Assembly (NCBI GenBank): GCA_020638905.1
Contig: JACKHP010000001.1
Span: forward strand, 289,253-353,252
Reading direction: 5' to 3'
DNA: 64,000 nucleotides
Source: Planctomycetota bacterium
GTDB lineage: Bacteria; Planctomycetota; B15-G4
Shown here: piece by piece, positions 17,051 through 24,648 of the stretch
How positions within the stretch are numbered: the stretch's first letter is position 1
Layout of the letters: the number at the start of each line of letters is the position of its first letter
Program-made: the position numbers and the translations under genes
The notes under the pieces: model-generated
Told to the model about the DNA's origin: nothing
The model's input: only the letters and a program-made list of their open reading frames with translations
The model's database searches: none

Positions 17051-18361
17051 ATGTCCCTTCACATCGAACCCTTCGTCGACACACTGCGTGACCTGGGCGT
17101 CGCCGTGGCGAGCGGCGTGCCGTGCTCGATCCTCGACCCGTTCGTGAGCCACGCGGCGTCGGGCGGCGGCCTGCCGTACGTGCCCGCGACGAGCGAGGGC
17201 GAGGCCGTGGCGATCGCCGCCGGCTCGTGGCTGTCGGGACGCTTCGGGCTCGTGCTCATGCAGAACTCGGGCCTCGGCAACGCGGTCAACCCGCTCACGA
17301 GCCTGTGCGCGACGTTCGACATCCCCGTGCTGCTCGTGGTGAGCCAGCGCGGACACGACGGCCGCGACGCCCCGCAGCACGAGCTCATGGGACGCATCAC
17401 GCTGCCGCTGCTCGAGCTGCTCGAGATCCCCGCGTTCGTGCTGCCCGACGAGGACGACTCGGCGATGAACCTGGCCGCGTCGGCGCTGGAGATCGCGCGC
17501 ACGAGCCGGCGTCCGGCGGCGCTCGTGGTGCGCAAGGGCACCTTCGAGCCGTTCGCGTGCGACGCGCCGCGGGTGGTCAAGGCCCCGCGCGTGGCGCAGG
17601 TCGAGTCGCTCGACGCCTTCCTCGTGGCCGAGAAGCGCGGACGCGCCGCGCGCGGCGCCGAAGAGGTGCGCGACAGCTCGCCCGCCGCGCTGCCCACGCG
17701 CCACGCCGCGCTCACCGCCCTCGACGCCGCGCTGCGCGACGACGACCTCGTCGTCTCGACCACGGGACACACCTCGCGCGAGCTCATGGCGATCCACGAT
17801 CGGCCCGCGAGCTTCCCGATGGTGGGCTCGATGGGCTGCGCGCCGGGCCTCGCCCTGGGCGTCGCCCTGGGACGTCCCGAGCGGCGCACGCTCGTCGTCG
17901 ACGGCGACGGCGCGCTGCTCATGAAGCTCGGCACGCTGGCCACGATCGGTGCGCAGCGTCCCAGGAACCTGCTGCACGTGCTGCTCGACAACGGCCGCTA
18001 CGAGTCGACCGGCGGACAGCCCAGCGTCGCCCCCGGCGTCTCGTTCGAGACGCTGGCCGCCGGCGCCGGCTACGCGCGCGTCGTCACGTTGCGCGACGCC
18101 GACGAGCTGCGCGAGCTCGTGCGCGCCTTCCGTCCCGGCGACGGCCCGCTGTTCGCCGCGCTCGCGGTGGCCGACGGCCACGCCGCCGAACTGCCGCGCC
18201 CCGAGCGCACGATGCACGCCCTGCGCGACGACTTCCGCGCGTCCGCGATGATGGACACGGGAGCCGCTTCGGGATCGGCTTCGGCCGCGGGATCGGCCGC
18301 GGCCGCGGGAGCGAGCGCCGCTTCGGCTTCGGCGTCCCCGGGCGGGGCGTCCCACGCATGA
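17051..18361 (+). CDS. Phosphonopyruvate decarboxylase
   Basis: This 436-residue ThDP enzyme decarboxylates phosphonopyruvate to phosphonoacetaldehyde, pulling the unfavourable PEP mutase equilibrium forward. The N-terminal half has the typical GVPCSILDPF, PATSEGEAVAIAAG and MQNSGLGNAVNPLTSL segments. The ThDP/Mg motif GDG-x26-N is exact (G285-D286-G287 and N314). The last 35 residues are an Ala/Ser-rich low-complexity tail encoded by GCTTCGG/GATCGG hexamers, absent from ordinary family members. An AGAGAGG-type ribosome-binding site precedes the ATG. The stop overlaps the next start by four bases. Confidence 0.93.
   Translation: MSLHIEPFVDTLRDLGVAVASGVPCSILDPFVSHAASGGGLPYVPATSEGEAVAIAAGSWLSGRFGLVLMQNSGLGNAVNPLTSLCATFDIPVLLVVSQRGHDGRDAPQHELMGRITLPLLELLEIPAFVLPDEDDSAMNLAASALEIARTSRRPAALVVRKGTFEPFACDAPRVVKAPRVAQVESLDAFLVAEKRGRAARGAEEVRDSSPAALPTRHAALTALDAALRDDDLVVSTTGHTSRELMAIHDRPASFPMVGSMGCAPGLALGVALGRPERRTLVVDGDGALLMKLGTLATIGAQRPRNLLHVLLDNGRYESTGGQPSVAPGVSFETLAAGAGYARVVTLRDADELRELVRAFRPGDGPLFAALAVADGHAAELPRPERTMHALRDDFRASAMMDTGAASGSASAAGSAAAAGASAASASASPGGASHA
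18264..18338. repeat. Imperfect GCTTCGG/GATCGG hexamer tract at the 3' end of the decarboxylase gene
   Basis: Interspersed GGCTTC, GGGATC and GGCCGC hexamers encode an Ala/Ser/Gly tail at the C-terminus of the phosphonopyruvate decarboxylase. The units are the same as those found in four other places in this window. Confidence 0.7.
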
Positions 18362-19452
18362 CGGCCTTCCGCTGCCCGGTCGAGGTGCACTTCGGACGCG
18401 GCTGCGTGGCGCGCCGGCTGCCGGCGCTGCTCGTGCGTCCCGCGCTGATCGTCACGGGACGCGCGACGCTCGCGCGCGCCGGACTCGACGGGCTGCTCGG
18501 CGACGGCGTGTTCGCGTCCGTCCCCGTCGCGCCGAACCCGTCGCCGGCGGCGGTCGAGGCGCTCGCGGCCCAGGCGCGCGAGCTCGGCGCGCGCACGCTC
18601 GTGGGACTCGGCGGGGGCTCGGTGCTCGACGCGGCCAAGGCCGCCGCGGTGCTGTGCGGACACGACGCGACGCTCGCGCACCTGGCCGCGCGCGAGGCCG
18701 GCGGCGAGCGCGTCCGGCGGCGGGTGACGCTCGTGGCGGTGCCGACCACGGCGGGCACGGGCAGCGAGGTCACGCGCTGGGCCTCGCTCTGGACCGACGG
18801 GACCAAGGCCAGCTTCGACCATCCCGACGGCTTCGCCGACGTGGCGCTCGTCGACCCGGCGCTGACCGACACGGCGCCGGCGGCGCTCACCGCGACGACC
18901 GGCCTCGACGCCCTGGCGCACGCGATGGAGGCGCTCTGGGGACTGGGCGCGTCGCCGCTCAGCGACGTCCACGCCGAGGCCGCGCTGGCGCTCGTCGGCG
19001 AGCACCTGTTGCCCGCGGTGCGCGGCGCGCACGCGAGCGCGCGCGACGGCATGGCGCTGGCCGCGCTGCACGCGGGGCTCGCGCTGTCGTGCACGCAGAG
19101 CGCCGCCGCGCACGCGCTGAGCTACGCGCTCACCGGACGCCACGGCGTCGCGCACGGCCACGCGGTGGGACTGCTGTGCCGCGCGCTCCTGCCGGTGAAC
19201 GCGCGCGCCGTCCCCGAGCGCGTCGAGCGCATCGTCGCCGCGCTGGGACGTCCCTCGATCGCCGCCGCGCAGGACTTCGTCGACGAGGTGCTCGACGCCG
19301 CCGGCCTGCCGTCGACGCTGGGCGCCCTGGGCGTGCCGCGCGACGCGCACGCAGCCCTCGCCGCGGCTGCGTCCGGAGCCGAACGGCTCGCGAACAATCC
19401 CGGGCGGCTCTCGCCGTCCGAACTCCTGTCCCTGCTGGAGAGCATCGCTTGA
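18358..19452 (+). CDS. Iron-type alcohol dehydrogenase, probable phosphonoacetaldehyde reductase
   Basis: This 364-residue protein belongs to the iron-containing (group III) alcohol dehydrogenases. LVGLGGGSVLDAAKAAAV is the NAD(P)-binding GGGSxxD motif; VPTTAGTGSEVT and the downstream DALAHAMEAL and HGVAHGHAVGLL segments supply the metal-binding Asp/His residues. Its position directly behind the decarboxylase suggests that it reduces phosphonoacetaldehyde to 2-hydroxyethylphosphonate, as PhpC-type enzymes do; the substrate is inferred from context. The start codon overlaps the upstream stop, and its own stop overlaps the next TTG start, consistent with coupled translation. Confidence 0.85.
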   Translation: MTAFRCPVEVHFGRGCVARRLPALLVRPALIVTGRATLARAGLDGLLGDGVFASVPVAPNPSPAAVEALAAQARELGARTLVGLGGGSVLDAAKAAAVLCGHDATLAHLAAREAGGERVRRRVTLVAVPTTAGTGSEVTRWASLWTDGTKASFDHPDGFADVALVDPALTDTAPAALTATTGLDALAHAMEALWGLGASPLSDVHAEAALALVGEHLLPAVRGAHASARDGMALAALHAGLALSCTQSAAAHALSYALTGRHGVAHGHAVGLLCRALLPVNARAVPERVERIVAALGRPSIAAAQDFVDEVLDAAGLPSTLGALGVPRDAHAALAAAASGAERLANNPGRLSPSELLSLLESIA

Positions 19453-20243
19453 GCGCCCGTCGTCAGGACGCCCACCTGCCCGTCCGTCACGCCCTGATCC
19501 TCGCCGCCGGGCGCGGCGCGCGTCTCGGCGAACACACCAAACTCGTGCCGAAGCCGCTCCTGCCGCTCGGCGCGGGGACGCTGCTCGGTCGCCAGCTCGA
19601 CCAGCTCGAGGCGCACGGCGTCCAGCGCGTGACGCTCATCGTCGGCTACCGCGGCGACCGCATCCGCTCGGCCGTCGGCAAGCGCCGCGGCGCGCTGGAG
19701 GTCGACTTCGTGCGCAACCCCGAGTGGGCGTCCAGCGGATCGGCCTGGTCGCTCGTGCGCGCCGCGGCCGCGCTGCGCGGCGGCGAGCCGGTGCTGCTGC
19801 TGCACGGCGACCTCGCGTTCGACGACGCGCTGCTGGCGCGCGTGCTCGCCGAGGGGCAGACCGCCACCGCCGTCGACCGCGCCTGGCTGCCGATGACCGG
19901 CGACGAGGTCGTCGCCTGGACGAAGGACGGCGCCCTGGCCGGCCTGCGCAAGGGCGCGCTCGACGCCGAGGCCGAGAACGTGGGCGAGTTCGTGGGCATC
20001 AGCCGCCTCGAGCCGGCCTTCGCCTGGGCCTTCGTCGACTACTGCGTCGCGCGCACCGCGACCGACCGCACCCTCGACTACGAGCAGCCGCTGCTCTCCG
20101 AGTTCGTGGCCCTCGGCAAGGAGTCGTGCCGGCCGGTGTTCGTGCACGGCGACTTCTGGCGCAACGTGAACTACGCCGAAGACCTGCGCGACGCCGAAGA
20201 CCGCTTCGGCCGGCGATCCGCCGACGGCGGCACGGGCGCATGA
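19449..20243 (+). CDS. Nucleotidyltransferase, probable phosphonate cytidylyltransferase (PntC/LicC-like)
   Basis: This 264-residue protein has an intact nucleotidyltransferase loop (LILAAGRGARLGEHTKLVPK) with the conserved Arg and PK lysine, the LLHGDLAFDD metal-binding strand, and an EFVGISRL strand. In known phosphonolipid clusters a CTP-dependent homologue (PntC) makes CMP-activated aminoethylphosphonate. Here the likely substrate is hydroxyethylphosphonate, because a reductase rather than a transaminase precedes it (inference). The TTG start lies within the upstream stop (TTGA); no in-frame ATG precedes the conserved loop. Its stop overlaps the next ATG. Confidence 0.85.
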   Translation: MSARRQDAHLPVRHALILAAGRGARLGEHTKLVPKPLLPLGAGTLLGRQLDQLEAHGVQRVTLIVGYRGDRIRSAVGKRRGALEVDFVRNPEWASSGSAWSLVRAAAALRGGEPVLLLHGDLAFDDALLARVLAEGQTATAVDRAWLPMTGDEVVAWTKDGALAGLRKGALDAEAENVGEFVGISRLEPAFAWAFVDYCVARTATDRTLDYEQPLLSEFVALGKESCRPVFVHGDFWRNVNYAEDLRDAEDRFGRRSADGGTGA

Positions 20244-20989
20244 CCGCGCGCGGGCTGTTCGCGCGAGCCGCCGAGATCCGGCGCGCGTCGGACAAGCCCG
20301 ACGACTTCCTCTGGGCGAGGTACGCGACCCGTCCCTACGCCGCCCTGCTGCTCGCGGCCGTCGACTCCCCGCGCCTCACGCCGAACGCCCTGAGCATGGT
20401 GAGTCTGGTCGTCGGCCTGGTCGCCTGCGCCGCGTTCGCGTTCGCGCCCGGATACGCCGGACTCTGGTGCGCGTGGGCGCTGAGCCAGGCGTCCTACACC
20501 GTCGACTGCATGGACGGCATGCTCGCCCGCTGGCAAGGCCTCGCGTCGCCGTGCGGCACCGCCCTCGACTTCCTGTGCGACGCGATCAAGCAGGTGGCGC
20601 TCTTCCCCGCCGTCGCGTATCGCGTGTGGGCCGAGGCCGGGCATCCCGTGGGACCGTGGGACGGATGGGCGCTGTGGGTCGCGATCGTCGCCGGTCCGGT
20701 GGTGGCCGCGGGGCTGATGACGACGACGTTCCTGCGGAGTCCCGAGGTCACCGGTGAGAGCGAGCGGGCGCACCGCGATGCGCACGGAAAGGACGTGAAG
20801 GGCCGCGTGATGGCGGGGGTCGCGTTCCTGATGAACTACCCGAGCTGGGTGATCGCCCCCGTCGCGCTGGACCGGATGGACGTGTTCGTGGGGGTGAGCG
20901 TCGGGTTGTATGGGGTGTATGCCGTGTGGGCGTTGGCGCGGGTTTGGGGGAAGGTGTGTGGGGTGGGGGGTGAGGTGGGTGGGGAGTGA
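20240..20989 (+). CDS. CDP-alcohol phosphotransferase
   Basis: This 249-residue membrane enzyme carries the complete family motif D-x2-DG-x2-AR-x8-G-x3-D-x3-D (D89, D92, G93, A96, R97, G106, D110, D114). About six helices surround it. The family transfers an alcohol-phosphate from a CDP-linked donor to a lipid or sugar acceptor in the membrane. As the last gene of the operon it probably moves the phosphonate head group from CMP to a lipid or glycan. The last 40 codons change character: T- and G-rich codons and a Gly/Val-rich end, suggesting that the 3' end was altered near the mobile island. Confidence 0.88.
   Translation: MTARGLFARAAEIRRASDKPDDFLWARYATRPYAALLLAAVDSPRLTPNALSMVSLVVGLVACAAFAFAPGYAGLWCAWALSQASYTVDCMDGMLARWQGLASPCGTALDFLCDAIKQVALFPAVAYRVWAEAGHPVGPWDGWALWVAIVAGPVVAAGLMTTTFLRSPEVTGESERAHRDAHGKDVKGRVMAGVAFLMNYPSWVIAPVALDRMDVFVGVSVGLYGVYAVWALARVWGKVCGVGGEVGGE
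20946..20984 (+). other. G-run tract able to form a G-quadruplex
   Basis: The last codons of the CDP-alcohol phosphotransferase gene contain G-runs of 5, 4, 6, 3 and 4 bases separated by short loops. This satisfies the usual four-run quadruplex pattern on the coding strand, just before the stop codon. Confidence 0.55.
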
Positions 20990-21339
20990 ATGAGGGTTCT
21001 GGATTGGGGATCTGGCGGGGCTGTGATCTGCCGCGTAACGTGCCGGTCGATGGCGTGATAGGCGGGTCTGTCTATCGTGCCGAGCGGAGTGCTTGCAGGT
21101 CGGTCGAACGGGCGTAGACTCTGGCCGCGACTGGGCTTGCGGAGAAGTGGCGATGAACCGAGTTGGCGTGTTATCGGGGTGGGCAGGCGCTTCGTTTGTT
21201 CGCGCGGTGGTCACAAACGCAGTTCTGTCGAATAGGTGTTGAACGAAGCCGCTGCGCGGCAGGGGTGACGCGCTGAGTCGAGCGACACAAGAGCGGAGAT
21301 TGCAGTATCCCGAGGGATCCCACTCTAGGAGGATCCCAG
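20990..21339. other. Non-coding stretch before the IS91-type unit
   Basis: No convincing gene is seen on either strand. Base composition falls below that of the flanking operon. It contains a CGTTTGT-13 nt-ACAAACG hairpin (about 21193-21219), a GCCGC/GCGGC hairpin near 21248-21260 and a GAGG-type ribosome-binding site just before 21340. The left terminus of the insertion element probably lies here. Confidence 0.5.
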
Positions 21340-22179
21340 ATGACGATGCTGCGCGAGCGCATGCAGCAGGACATGCGCATCCGGAACCTGTCGCCGAGGA
21401 CGCAGGCGTGTTACCTCGGTCACGTCGAGCAGTTCGGCAAGCACTTCGGCCGATCGCCGGAGACGCTCGATCTCGAGCACATTCGCGCCTACCAGGTGCA
21501 TCTCGTCGAGGTGAAGAAGGCGTCGTGGTCGGCGTTCAACCAGGCGGTGTGCGCGTTGCGCTTCTTGTACGGTGTGACGCTCGGAAAGGACTGGGCGATC
21601 GAGCACATCCCGCACGCGAAGCGGGAGAAGAAGCTCCCGTCGGTACTGTCGAGGGACGAAGTGCGGCGCGTGCTCGACGCGGTGAGGAACGCCAGACAGC
21701 GCGTGTTGTTGACGACGATCTACGCCGCGGGGCTGCGGCTGTCGGAGGCGCTCTCGCTGAAGGTGGGCGACGTGGACAGCGAGCGTATGGTGCTGCACGT
21801 GCACCGCGGGAAGGGTGGCAAGGATCGGATGGTGCCGTTGTCGCCGGTGCTGCTCGAGCACCTGCGGGAGTACTGGAGGTGCCACCGTCCGAGGACGTAC
21901 CTCTTCCCGGGGGCGAAGCCCGACAAGCCGCTCAACCCGACGTCGGTCCAGAAGGCGATGCAGACCGCGCGGCTGCGGGCGGGCATCCGCAAGCCGGCGT
22001 CGGTCCACACGCTGCGGCACTGCTACGCGACGCACCTGCTCGAGTCGGGGACGGACCTGCGTCGCATCCAGACCTGGCTCGGGCACACGAGCCTGAACAC
22101 GACGGCCGTCTACCTCCACGTATGCAGCGCGACGACCGGCGGTCGCAGTCCACTCGATTCCCTGACGACGACCGGCTGA
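21340..22179 (+). CDS. Tyrosine recombinase of the IS91-associated type
   Basis: This 279-residue integrase has an N-terminal SAM-like core-binding domain (residues 10-80) and a catalytic domain. All catalytic residues can be placed: R133 (GLRLSEAL), K158 (RGKGGKDR), H223 and R226 (HTLRHCYAT), H249 (LGHTS) and Y258 (TTAVYLHV). It lacks the extra patch that characterises integron integrases, so it should not be read as IntI despite the attC sites downstream. A strong ribosome-binding site (AGGAGG) precedes the ATG. It is paired with the IS91 transposase. Confidence 0.85.
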   Translation: MTMLRERMQQDMRIRNLSPRTQACYLGHVEQFGKHFGRSPETLDLEHIRAYQVHLVEVKKASWSAFNQAVCALRFLYGVTLGKDWAIEHIPHAKREKKLPSVLSRDEVRRVLDAVRNARQRVLLTTIYAAGLRLSEALSLKVGDVDSERMVLHVHRGKGGKDRMVPLSPVLLEHLREYWRCHRPRTYLFPGAKPDKPLNPTSVQKAMQTARLRAGIRKPASVHTLRHCYATHLLESGTDLRRIQTWLGHTSLNTTAVYLHVCSATTGGRSPLDSLTTTG

Positions 22180-22194
22180 CGCGGTCGTCCTGCG

Positions 22195-23379
22195 ATGGGA
22201 CGGCCATCCCTCGAGGTGGCCGACGTGATCGTCGCGCACGCGGCCGGGCTGCTCGCGCGAGGCGGTGTCACGTCGGCGCGACGGCGCGTGCTCGTCGATC
22301 TCGCAGCGTGCCGCACGTCGGCGCTGGGCGGGCACGCCGATGAGTGCCAGTCCTGCGGCCACGCGCGCGTGTCGTACAACTCATGTCGCAACCGGCACTG
22401 CCCGAAGTGCCAGGGGAGCCGGCGCGCGGCGTGGGTGGAGGCGCAGGAGGCGCGGCTCCTGCCCGTGCCGTACTTCCACGTCGTCTTCACGCTGCCGGCA
22501 CAGATTGCCGAAATTGCGCTCCAGAACAAGCGCGAACTCTACGGTCTCCTGTTCCGCGCGTCGGCCGAGACGCTCCAGCAGGTGGCTCGCGATCCGAGGC
22601 ACCTCGGCGGCGAGATCGGCTTCGTCTCGCTGCTGCACACGTGGAGCCAGACGCTGCAGCACCATCCCCACGTGCATGTCATCGTGGCGGGCGGCGGCTT
22701 GTCGGCGGACGGCGCGCGCTGGGTCGCCTGTCGGCCAGGCTTCTTCCTGCCGGTGCGCGTGCTCGGTCGCGTCTTCCGCGGCAAGTTCCTGGCGGGACTG
22801 GAAGCGCTCCGTCGGCAAGGCCGACTGCGCTGGCAAGGCCGCCTCGAAGACCTGCGCGACGACCGAGCTTGGCGACAACGCCAGCGCGAGGCTCGACGAC
22901 TCGAGTGGGTCGTGTACGCCAAGAGTCCCTTTGGCGGTGTCGACTGCGCTCTGCGTTACCTGGCGCGATACACACATCGCGTCGCGATCTCGAACGAGCG
23001 ACTGCTCTCACTGCACGACGGCGTCGTCGCCTTCCGGTATCGCGACTCGGCGCACGGCAACCGCGCGCGCACGATGCGACTCGATGCACAGGAATTCCTG
23101 CGCCGCTTCCTGCTGCACGTCCTGCCGAAGGGCTTCCCCAAGCTGCGCTCGTACGGCTTCCTCGCCAATCGGTCATGCAAACTCGACCGCTGCCGCGAAC
23201 TGCTCGGCGTCGAAGCGGATCCCGGCGTCCGAGCCGACGAGTCGTCGGCTGCAGACGAAGTCGAGCGCCGCTGCCCGACCTGTGGAGGCCGCGAGATCGT
23301 CCGCAAGGACCTCCCGAAGCGATCCGAGGCGACCGAACACCTTCGTGTCGCTCAGGCCAAGAGACTCGACACCTCATGA
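22195..23379 (+). CDS. IS91 family transposase (HUH relaxase type)
   Basis: This 394-residue protein has an N-terminal zinc-binding region (C51, C54, C64, C69, C72), the HUH metal motif H-P-H-V-H (H159 and H161 within HHPHVHVIVAGG) and two tyrosines, Y255 and Y259 (YLARYTHRVAISN), as in Y2 rolling-circle transposases. It appears full-length and intact. A second CxxC pair near the C-terminus (CPTCGG) is also visible. The gene is less GC-biased than the surrounding chromosome. Confidence 0.9.
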   Translation: MGRPSLEVADVIVAHAAGLLARGGVTSARRRVLVDLAACRTSALGGHADECQSCGHARVSYNSCRNRHCPKCQGSRRAAWVEAQEARLLPVPYFHVVFTLPAQIAEIALQNKRELYGLLFRASAETLQQVARDPRHLGGEIGFVSLLHTWSQTLQHHPHVHVIVAGGGLSADGARWVACRPGFFLPVRVLGRVFRGKFLAGLEALRRQGRLRWQGRLEDLRDDRAWRQRQREARRLEWVVYAKSPFGGVDCALRYLARYTHRVAISNERLLSLHDGVVAFRYRDSAHGNRARTMRLDAQEFLRRFLLHVLPKGFPKLRSYGFLANRSCKLDRCRELLGVEADPGVRADESSAADEVERRCPTCGGREIVRKDLPKRSEATEHLRVAQAKRLDTS

Positions 23380-23647
23380 TCACCAAGGCCCGCGTCGACA
23401 CCTCGGTCAGCCCGCGTCCAGCGTCTTTGCGTATGGACCTCGGAAGGAGTCCGCCCCGACGATTTTCGGTCGGGTCGCAGGATCGAGTCCAGGCATACGA
23501 TCCGCGCGACGCGGCGTCGGCGGCCGGCGCCAGAACACGATCTCCTGGCCCGGACGCACCGGAACGGCGCGGCCTCCTCGAGTCCGGCCCTCGCTGCTGG
23601 GGCGCCCGCCCGATACGATGCCCATAGCCGGCCGCGAGCCGACATTC
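23380..23647. other. Non-coding stretch between transposase and first attC-like site
   Basis: No supported gene. It contains a hairpin with stem CCCGAC/GTCGGG at 23455-23474 that could be the element's terminal structure or a terminator. A 72-codon minus-strand frame is open (23407-23625), but nothing in it was recognised. Probably the boundary of the element plus remnants of an older cassette. Confidence 0.4.
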
Positions 23648-23745
23648 GTTCAACACGCGCTTTCCCGAATGGCCTCGAGCTCGAGACGTCCGGCAACTCG
23701 GGGTCGTCGTGCGAGGCCACTCGGGAAAGCGCGCTACCGTTAGGC
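23648..23745 (+). repeat. attC-like recombination site, 98 nt (first site of the cassette array)
   Basis: It begins with GTTCAAC (fits the RYYYAAC R' box) and ends with GTTAGGC (a perfect GTTRRRY R'' box). Between them lies a long imperfect palindrome: GCGCTTTCCCGA on the left pairs with TCGGGAAAGCGC on the right, and GGCCTCG with CGAGGCC. The extrahelical bases expected in attC are not obvious. The R'' box belongs by polarity to the cassette that follows, whose own distal R' box (GCCTAAC) is its exact complement. Confidence 0.5.
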
Positions 23746-23752
23746 GAGTTCG

Positions 23753-24571
23753 ATGACATCACTCGTTGCCTACTGCGATGAGAGTGGTCAGCGTGACTAC
23801 GGCACTGGCACGGATCGCCACTTCGTTGTCGCCGGCGTGGTTGCCAACGCTACGGAGGCCTCGCAGCTTGAAGACGAGTTACGAGGCTTGAAGCGTGCCT
23901 TCTGGGGTAACCCAGACATCGAGCTCAAGTCAAACTGGGTGCGCATCCCGTCGGCCCGGAGGAAGAACTACACCGACAAGCACGGAATCCAGCAGAAGCA
24001 AATCGAGTCGCTGCTTGCCGCCGTCTATCCCTGGCTCGAGAACGCGCCGATTCGACTCCTCGCCGCCGTTGTTGACAAACAGCAAATGGAAGCCAGATAC
24101 AAGGAGCCGCACTACTCTGGCACTGTGGCATACACCGTCTTTCTGCAGCGCCTGCAGAAGTACGCTGCGAAGGTGAACGCTACGGCGAACGTCGTCTTCG
24201 ACGACCCCGCAGGCAAATCGCCTGGCGGGTTTGACTGGCGAGACCTTCTGCTGAGGCTTCATGCGAAACTCCTCAAGCACGGGTGTCCATACACGAGGAC
24301 CACGTTCGATCGCATTGGTACGCTTACATTCACAGACTCCACGGCTAGTCCATTCGTGCAGATCGCTGATCAGGTGTCGTACAACGTCTTCCGCCAGTTC
24401 CGGGACCACGGCGACGCGTGGGAGGACGACTCGCTCAAGAACCTACCGATGTACAAATACTTCCAGCTCATGATCGACATGTTCGATCAGGGCCCTAGCC
24501 GACAGTTCGCCGGGTTTGGAGTAACGAAATGGCCGATCGACAAGAAGGTGCAATGGGTCGTCACAGGCTGA
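23753..24571 (+). CDS. DUF3800 domain protein (cassette 1)
   Basis: This 272-residue protein has the DUF3800 hallmarks: LVAYCDESG at the N-terminus (acidic residues of an RNase H-like fold), FVVAGVVAN, a central VVFDDPAG strand and a C-terminal SPFVQIADQVSYNVFR segment. Family members are found in mobile and defence-rich regions, but their activity is not established; a nuclease role is suspected. The gene fills a cassette delimited by the two attC-type sites at 23648-23745 and 24575-24641, with the ATG eight bases after the first. Its codon use is clearly less GC-biased than the chromosome, consistent with acquisition. Confidence 0.8.
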   Translation: MTSLVAYCDESGQRDYGTGTDRHFVVAGVVANATEASQLEDELRGLKRAFWGNPDIELKSNWVRIPSARRKNYTDKHGIQQKQIESLLAAVYPWLENAPIRLLAAVVDKQQMEARYKEPHYSGTVAYTVFLQRLQKYAAKVNATANVVFDDPAGKSPGGFDWRDLLLRLHAKLLKHGCPYTRTTFDRIGTLTFTDSTASPFVQIADQVSYNVFRQFRDHGDAWEDDSLKNLPMYKYFQLMIDMFDQGPSRQFAGFGVTKWPIDKKVQWVVTG

Positions 24572-24574
24572 ATC

Positions 24575-24641
24575 GCCTAACACGGCCTTGCATCGGACGG
24601 TCCACTTCGCGGCCCGCCGGTGAACGCCAGACCCGTTAGGG
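24575..24641 (+). repeat. attC site, 67 nt (end of cassette 1)
   Basis: R' is GCCTAAC and R'' is GTTAGGG. The arms GGCCTTGCATCGG and CCGGTGAACGCC pair with one unpaired G on the left arm, the extrahelical base that sets strand choice by integron integrases. The apex includes CTTCGCGG, common in attC loops. It starts three bases after the stop codon of the DUF3800 gene. Confidence 0.8.
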
Positions 24642-24648
24642 TAATGAA

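Larger units (their letters stand above)
21340..23379 (+). mobile_element. IS91-type element with accessory tyrosine recombinase (coding extent)
   Basis: A tyrosine recombinase gene and an IS91-family HUH transposase gene lie in tandem, 15 bases apart, an arrangement recurrent in IS91 relatives. IS91 elements move by rolling-circle transposition, lack terminal inverted repeats and do not duplicate their target, so exact ends could not be fixed. A stem CCCGAC/GTCGGG at 23455-23474, about 75 bases past the transposase stop, is a candidate for the origin-end hairpin. Confidence 0.75.

Noticed and set aside
21340..22179. Integron integrase (IntI) next to the attC sites
   Set aside because: The recombinase lacks the IntI-specific insertion and is the partner type found with IS91 transposases.
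23407..23625. 72-codon minus-strand frame between the transposase and the first attC-like site
   Set aside because: No recognisable family, ribosome-binding site or codon bias to support it.
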